Below are positions 53,201-62,200 of a stretch of 64,000 nucleotides of DNA, in pieces; position 1 is the first letter of the stretch; each line of letters opens with the position of its first letter. Source of the stretch: Hirudinaria manillensis (taxonomy: Eukaryota; Annelida; Clitellata; Hirudinida; Hirudinidae); contig CM067527.1 of the NCBI GenBank assembly GCA_034509925.1, positions 6,057,001 to 6,121,000 of the forward strand, given 5' to 3'. The notes beneath the pieces were generated by a model, which did no database searches, was not told where the DNA came from, and worked only from the letters and a program-made list of their open reading frames with translations. The position numbers and the translations under genes were made by a program.

Positions 53201-56200
53201 TAAAAACACGATCGCCAATTTGAACATTACACAATATAATTCATTATTATAACCATTGCCAGAATATCTAGAGAACAGGCTCTTTGCATCCGAACCAAGG
53301 CCGCGTGAGTTTCAAAAATTATTAATAATTATTATTATACTTTTTAACTTTAAGTACTTTAATGACATCGTTTTGAAACAGCATGGAAAGTTGATGACAA
53401 AGGACGTGAGTGCTTCCTATTGATGTTTAATTGAAGTGTTGAAATAGTTAAATTAAGAATACGTCGAAATTTATATGTATAAAACCGTCATTAATGAAGT
53501 TATTTATTTCTAAGGCTGGCACATGATCTACCAAAAGAAAACTTGTGAGTATTGCATAGTTATTTTTATATTCTTGCTTATACATCGAATATCTATGAAA
53601 TTAATTTTTCATTCGACTTTGTAATTAATCATTTCCGAATTTGGTAAACATATGCAGTTTGTATTATTATTTTATAAATGATGAAAATTAATGCATTTAA
53701 CATTTTTAACGATCCATTTGTGAATTTACAGATCACTTGATACGTCCAAAAAATCTCAAGAAGATTCAGTTCTACGTCTTGCCCGCTGCGGTAGCAGCTT
53801 TGGACGGTTACATCGAAACTTGTTCTAAAACTTGCCTCCATTGTGACGATCCCGCATCTAAATTTGGATCGTGGTCTTTCAAATTTCCAAATGTTCAGAC
53901 AGTCTCAGAAGTTCACATACTAGCCTGTAAAGATGGTTTGTATTAAGAAGAATTTGGCTACTACAAATAAAACAAGACCGATTCTTGTCTAGTAATTAGG
54001 AATTGCCTGTGTAAATTATGTACGAAAAATAAAATTTTAACAATTTAAGGAAGCGAATGCCTCGGAGATATCGTTGTCGGAGTCAGCGATAGCGAAGATC
54101 CAGATCACACTGCCCTTTCCGTATGCAGTAAAAGCCACAAATGCGTTATCAAACGAGGAGTTCCAAGATGGTTGAAATTGCGATGCACCGCTCCTGTCAC
54201 AGGAAAATACTTATTCATCGTTAGAAACAAGAAACCGTCGCGAGCAATCTCAATTTCCGAAGTCAGAGTTCTCGAAGTCAACGGTGGTTTGGTCGACATG
54301 AAGCCAGGAGGTATCGCGTTTATTTTTTGATTCAAGATAAAATAACGTTTTGATGTTTAATTAATCGTATTAAATCCAGAGACCGAAGTACCGACTGAGC
54401 CAGGTAAGATTAAGAAATTATTTCAATTTTACAAGAAAATGTACGAGACATATTCAAATTAAGAATACGTCGTAATTTATATGCATGGAACCGTCATTAA
54501 TAAAAGATATTTATTTCTAAGGCTGGCAGAGACCAGAGACCGAAGTACCGACTGAGCCAGGTAATATTAATAAATTATTTCAATTTCACAAGACAATGTA
54601 CGAGACCACACATTTTAATAACAACACGATCGCCAATTTGAACATTACACAATATAATTCATTATTATAACCAGTGCCAGAATATCCAGAGAACAGGCTC
54701 TTTGCATCCGAACCAAGCCCGCGTGAGTCCCGAAAATTATTAATAATTTTTGTTATACTTTTTAACTTTAAGTACTTTAATGACATCGTTTTGAAACAGC
54801 ATGGAAAGTTGATGACAAAGGACGTGCCTCCAATTGATGTTTAATTGAAGTTTTAAAATATTTAAATTAAGAATACGTCGAAATTTATATGAATGAAACC
54901 GCCATAAAAAAAGATAATTATTTCTAAGGCTGGCAGAGACCAGAGACAGAAGTACCGACTGAGCCAGGTAATATTAATAAATTATTTCAATTTCACAAGA
55001 CAATGTACGAGACCACACATTTTAATAAAAACACGATCGCCAATTTGAACATTACACAATATAATTCATTATTATAACCATTGCCAGAATATCTAGAGAA
55101 CAGGCTCTTTGCATCCGAACCAAGGCCGCGTGAGTTTCAAAAATTATTAATAATTATTATTATACTTTTTAACTTTAAGTACTTTAATGACATCGTTTTG
55201 AAACAGCATGGAAAGTTGATGACAAAGGACGTGAGTGCTTCCTATTGATGTTTAATTGAAGTGTTAAAATAGTTAAATTAAGAATACGTCGAAATTTATA
55301 TGTATAAAACCGTCATTAATGAAGTTATTTATTTCTAAGGCTGGCACATGATCTACCAAAAGAAAACTTGTGAGTATTGCATAGTTATTTTTATATTCTT
55401 GCTTATACATCGAATATCTATGAAATTAATTTTTCATTCGACTTTGTAATTAATCATTTCCGAATTTGGTAAACATATGCAGTTTGTATTATTATTTTAT
55501 AAATGATGAAAATTAATGCATTTAACATTTTTAACGATCCATTTGTGAATTTACAGATCACTTGATGCGTCCAAAAAATCTCAAGAAGATTCAGTTCTAC
55601 GTCTTGCCCGCTGCGGTAGCAGCTTTGGACGGTTACATCGAAACTTGTTCTAAAACTTGCCTCCATTGTGACGATCCCGCATCTAAATTTGGATCGTGGT
55701 CTTTCAAATTTCCAAATGTTCAGACAGTCTCAGAAGTTCACATACTAGCCTGTAAAGATGGTTTGTATTAAGAAGAATTTGGCTACTACAAATAAAACAA
55801 GACCGATTCTTGTCTAGTAATTAGGAATTGCCTGTGTAAATTATGTACGAAAAATAAAATTTTAACAATTTAAGGAAGCGAATGCCTCGGAGATATCGTT
55901 GTCGGAGTCAGCGATAGCGAAGATCCAGATCACACTGCCCTTTCCGTATGCAGTAAAAGCCACAAATGCGTTATCAAACGAGGAGTTCCAAGATGGTTGA
56001 AATTGCGATGCACCGCTCCTGTCACAGGAAAATACTTATTCATCGTTAGAAACAAGAAACCGTCGCGAGCAATCTCAATTTCCGAAGTCAGAGTTCTCGA
56101 AGTCAACGGTGGTTTGGTCGACATGAAGCCAGGAGGTATCGCGTTTATTTTTTGATTCAAGATAAAATAACGTTTTGATGTTTAATTAATCTTATTAAAT

Positions 56201-59200
56201 CCAGAGACCGAAGTACCGACTGAGCCAGGTAAGATTAATAAATTATTTCAATTTCACAAGAAAATGTACGAGACATATTCAAATTAAGAATACGTCGTAA
56301 TTTATGTGCATGGAACCGTCATTAATAAAAGATATTTATTTCTAAGGCTGGCAGAGACCAGAGACAGAAGTACCGACTGAGCCAGGTAAGATTAATAATT
56401 TATTTCAGTTTCACAAGAAAATGTAAGAGACATATTCAAATTAAGAATACGTCGAAATTTATATGTATGGAACCGTCATTAATAAAAGATTTATTTCTAA
56501 GGCTGGCAGAGACCAGACACCAAAGTACCGACTGAGCCAGGTAAGATTAATAATTTATTTCAGTTTCACAAGAAAATTTACTATACCTTTCATTTGATGA
56601 CATTTTATTAACGTTGTGATCGCCAAATTGATCATTATACAATATAATTCGCAATAACCATTGCCAGAATTATAACAATCTAAAATTTGATTTTGTTACT
56701 GATTATTTTTCTTTTTCATTCGTTAGTTTATGTTCATGAGGAGCCTCATAATGATCCAGAATTGGGTTATTTCTACATTTATCTTCTTTCAATTGCTGTT
56801 ATTATTTCTTATTTATTATAACTTCTATTTTTTTAAATCATTTTAGCTAATGTTTGTTTACGTTAATTAATCCTAATGATGATATCACTTTCCAACAGAC
56901 GCTGACTATGAAAAATATTGTTAGCATTTTAAATTATTACTTTTTCTTTTGCAAGTTAAATAGAATATTTTTACATGTTTATGTCAATTTATGCAAAGGT
57001 GATATTCTGATAATATTTATAATAATAATGATAACATCAATAACAACAAAGCGAAATATGATTTTATTCTTATTTTCTCTAAAGTCCAAATTACAAATAA
57101 AATTACAATACAGATAAGACTGATCTGTTCAGACCTAACCCAGCCACCGGACTTCGTCCCCGTAAGGATACAGATGTCTTTTAAAATTAAAAATCTTTAT
57201 TACTTATTATTTGACTGTGTCATTTATTTATTTTTTAATTTGTTTATTTTTAAAACAGCATGGCAAGTCAATGAAAATGGAGGTGATTAGCATCTATTGA
57301 TTTTTAGTTTATGTTAAAGACAAGATTTGTTCTATTTGTGAAAAGATAAATTTATCGAAAACATTTGACTAAATATTCAAAAACATTGTTAAGAGTTTAA
57401 ATGTCTTTGTTATTTAAGAGCTTTTATTATTCACTTTTACTTTTAAGACTGGTACCTCGTCACGGAAGATAGAAAATGTGAGTATTGAAAGACCGCGGAT
57501 AATGTGACTGGAATAATTTAAAGCCTAAGAATTATTTTATTTTTAAAAGTTGAAAATTAACATAAGTCTTGGATAGATATGATACTTTACGATTCAAATT
57601 AAATTTTGTTAAATTTTTTACAATTTCACCATTTCGATAGACTTACTAAAACGTCCGAAAAATACCAACAAAATTGGAAACTATCACATTCCAATTATGG
57701 AAGTTGCTTTGGACGGTTACCCGAACACATGCACTAGAACGTGTATTGGATGCACTGAGGACATTGGGTCTGGGTTTGGCTGGTGGCACTACGAATTCCA
57801 AAGTGCCACAACTGTCTTTGAGGTTCAGATACTACCCTGCTCTGACGGTTAATACTTTTAATGATTTATTTATTAAAATTTAGTTAATCGGTACTCTAGA
57901 TGGCATAGTTATAGCAATGTAACTGACGTGATAAAATTATTGAAATCGATAACAGAAAGGGTAACAAAATTAATAACTTTTAGTTACTTTACTTAACAAT
58001 AATTTTTAAAAAATCCAACATTTCTCCAACGCTTTAAAGGAATCGAATGTCTACGAGACGTTGTTGTCGGGGTCAGCGACCGGAAAACGTCTGACATTAA
58101 CGATCTGAAATTCTGCAACGAAAATGAAAAATGCCAGCACGGAAAATGGACGCATTTCCGTTGCCATCATCCTGTCACTGGAAAGCATTTGATTATCATC
58201 AGGAAGAAGTCACCTACTAATGGGATCAATGAGCTTTCTATTGCTGAAATCAAAGTTAAAAATCAACAGGACGTTTATGTGGACATGACACTGAAAACTC
58301 CAACAGGTATTAGTAGCTTTTAAATTAGTCAATCTTAAATATATTATGTAATGTTGTTTATATTATTTAACCATGTTTGTAATTCCCATGTTATTATGGT
58401 TGTTGTTATTCTTTTTCTAATAACAATGATAGTAATAATAATAATAATAATTTGTATTTGAATGCTATTTGCATTTTCACAAGGACCCTCGGTTGCTAGT
58501 GGCAGTGTCGGTGAGTTCAAAAATATAAACTAATGTTTTTATTTTCCTATAAATTAAACAATTTGTCGAATATTTTGTGGCATGTGATTTAACCTTAACT
58601 AAAATTTTTATTTTTTAATTAATATTTATTCCAATGACACGTCATTTTATCATAATCAATAAGTGTTTTAAACCTTATACACGTTTGTATTTATTTTTGT
58701 CCAATGTATGTATTTCGTATTTACAATCATTTCATGATTAATACTGTTGGATCCCTGGATCCAGATAATGAAGAATAATTAAAATTATATTGCTGATTAA
58801 TTAATTTAGTAATTAATTAAATTGATTGGCAATATGATATGATAATTAATTAATGGCTAATATTCAGAGTCTTTGGTTGTGAATCTCTTCAAATAGAGTT
58901 ATCTCGAAAAGCACAGCGAGAGTAAGAGAAACAGCAGATTCCAAGATTTAGACAATTGATCATTGTACATCTTCTAAGCCATCTGAACACTTTCAATAAA
59001 CCTGACCTTCTATAATTAGTTTGAGGACCCCGGGTTATTACATTGGTGTCAGGATTGGGATTTAAAGTTAAAGGGTATCCAAGAGTAACTAAGGTAGAGG
59101 CTTGTTTAGTTGAAAAGTGAAGGATGACGAAGTACTTGGATGAATTGTACGTGCCTCGATTGAGACAAGAATTGTGATATCGTGGCCTGGATTGGAAAGG

Positions 59201-62200
59201 CACGAAAGCTGAGATACGGGAGCGACTTGGGGCATGGCTGACAGAGATTGTCCATGACCCGGATGAATACGAATTCGAATCTGAATTTACTGAGTTTCTG
59301 AGAAAGTGCACAGAGGAGTGCAGAAGGAGTATTAGGGGCAATTTGGAAGACACTGCGGTTCTATGTCAGGATGTCTCGTTGGTTTCGGGTGACAAGTCTA
59401 CCGAGAAATGTTCTGATGGTTCTTTTAAGGAGAGGAGAGTGGTGCTTCCATGTTGCGAGGAACTAGGAGAGGATCTCTGCAAAAATGGTCCCAACGTAGA
59501 ACAAATCATATCCGTTGTTCCAGGTACAGTTTCTGGCAGCATTGGGATGGAGTCTTTAGAAGACACATCTGAACACAGTGCGTGCGTGTCTCTAGAAAGA
59601 ATACATCGTAATTTATATGCATGGAACCGTCATTAATAAAATATTTATTTCTAAGGCTGGCAGAGACCAGAGACCGAAGTACCGACTGAGCCAGGTAATA
59701 TTAATAAATTATTTCAATTTCACAAGACAATGTACGAGACCACACATTTTAATAAAAACACGATCGCCAATTTGAACATTACACAATATAATTCATTATT
59801 ATAACCATTGCCAGAATATCTAGAGAACAGGCTCTTTGCATCCGAACCAAGGCCGCGTGAGTTTCAAAAATTATTAATAATTATTATTATACTTTTTAAC
59901 TTTAAGTACTTTAATGACATCGTTTTGAAACAGCATGGAAAGTTGATGACAAAGGACGTGAGTGCTTCCTATTGATGTTTAATTGAAGTGTTAAAATAGT
60001 TAAATTAAGAATACGTCGAAATTTATATGTATAAAACCGTCATTAATGAAGTTATTTATTTCTAAGGCTGGCACATGATCTACCAAAAGAAAACTTGTGA
60101 GTATTGCATAGTTATTTTTATATTCTTGCTTATACATCGAATATCTATGAAATTAATTTTTCATTCGACTTTGTAATTAATCATTTCCGAATTTGGTAAA
60201 CATATGCAGTTTGTATTATTATTTTATAAATGATGAAAATTAATGCATTTAACATTTTTAACGATCCATTTGTGAATTTACAGATCACTTGATACGTCCA
60301 AAAAATCTCAAGAAGATTCAGTTCTACGTCTTGCCCGCTGCGGTAGCAGCTTTGGACGGTTACATCGAAACTTGTTCTAAAACTTGCCTCCATTGTGACG
60401 ATCCCGCATCTAAATTTGGATCGTGGTCTTTCAAATTTCCAAATGTTCAGACAGTCTCAGAAGTTCACATACTAGCCTGTAAAGATGGTTTGTATTAAGA
60501 AGAAGAATTTGGCTACTACAAATAAAACAAGACCGATTCTTGTCTAGTAATTAGGAATTGCCTGTGTAAATTATGTACGAAAAATAAAATTTTAACAATT
60601 TAAGGAAGCGAATGTCTCGGAGATATCGTTGTTGGAGTCAGCGATAGCGAAGATCCAGATCACACCGCCCTTTCCGTATGCAGTAAAAGCCACAAATGCG
60701 TTATCAAACGAGGAGTTCCAAGATGGTTGAAATTGCGATGCACCGCTCCTGTCACAGGAAAATACTTACTCATCGTTAGAAACAAGAAACCGTCGCGAGC
60801 AATCTCAATTTCCGAAGTCAGAGTTCTCGATGTCAGCGGTGGTTTGGTCGACATGAAGCCAGGAGGTATCGCGTTTATTTTTTGATTCAAGATAAAATAA
60901 CGTTTTGATGTTTAATTAATCGTATTAAATCCAGAGACCGAAGTACCGACTGAGCCAGGTAAGATTAAGAAATTATTTCAATTTTACAAGAAAATGTACG
61001 AGACATATTCAAATTAAGAATACGTCGTAATTTATATGCATGGAACCGTCATTAATAAAAGATATTTATTTCTAAGGCTGGCAGAGACCAGAGACCGAAG
61101 TACCGACTGAGCCAGGTAATATTAATAAATTATTTCAATTTCACAAGACAATGTACGAGACCACACATTTTAATAACAACACGATCGCCAATTTGAACAT
61201 TACACAATATAATTCATTATTATAACCAGTGCCAGAATATCCAGAGAACAGGCTCTTTGCATCCGAACCAAGCCCGCGTGAGTCCCGAAAATTATTAATA
61301 ATTTTTGTTATACTTTTTAACTTTAAGTACTTTAATGACATCGTTTTGAAACAGCATGGAAAGTTGATGACAAAGGACGTGCCTCCAATTGATGTTTAAT
61401 TGAAGTTTTAAAATATTTAAATTAAGAATACGTCGAAATTTATATGTATGAAACCGCCATTAAAAAAAGATAATTATTTCTAAGGCTGGCAGAGACCAGA
61501 GACAGAAGTACCGACTGAGCCAGGTAATATTAATAAATTATTTCAATTTCACAAGACAATGTACGAGACCACACATTTTAATAAAAACACGATCGCCAAT
61601 TTGAACATTACACAATATAATTCATTATTATAACCATTGCCAGAATATCTAGAAAACAGGCTCTTTGCATCCGAACCAAGGCTGCGTGAGTTTCAAAAAT
61701 TATTAATAATTATTATTATTATACTTTTTAATTTTAAGTACTTTAATGACATCGTTTTGAAACAGCATGGAAAGTTGATGACAAAGGACGTGAGTGCTTC
61801 CTATTGATGTTTAATTGAAGTGTTAAAATAGTTAAATTAAGAATACGTCGAAATTTATATGTATAAAACCGTCATTAATGAAGTTATTTATTTCTAAGGC
61901 TGGCACATGATCTACCAAAAGAAAACTTGTGAGTATTGCATAGTTATTTTTATATTCTTGCTTATACATCGAATATCTATGAAATTAATTTTTCATTCGA
62001 CTTTGTAATTAATCATTTCCGAATTTGGTAAACATATGCAGTTTGTATTATTATTTTATAAATGATGAAAATTAATGCATTTAACATTTTTAACGATCCA
62101 TTTGTGAATTTACAGATCACTTGATACGTCCAAAAAATCTCAAGAAGATTCAGTTCTACGTCTTGCCCGCTGCGGTAGCAGCTTTGGACGGTTACATCGA

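Noticed and set aside
35827..57117. Recurring 86-87 residue plus-strand frame starting MFTLINPNDD
   Set aside because: It spans intron sequence and the 21-nt microexon in another frame; hydrophobic content comes from AT-rich intron DNA.
36647..57883. Recurring 69-residue frame starting METITFQLWK
   Set aside because: Wrong frame over the type II exon A; the true frame gives VALDGYPNTCTRTC.
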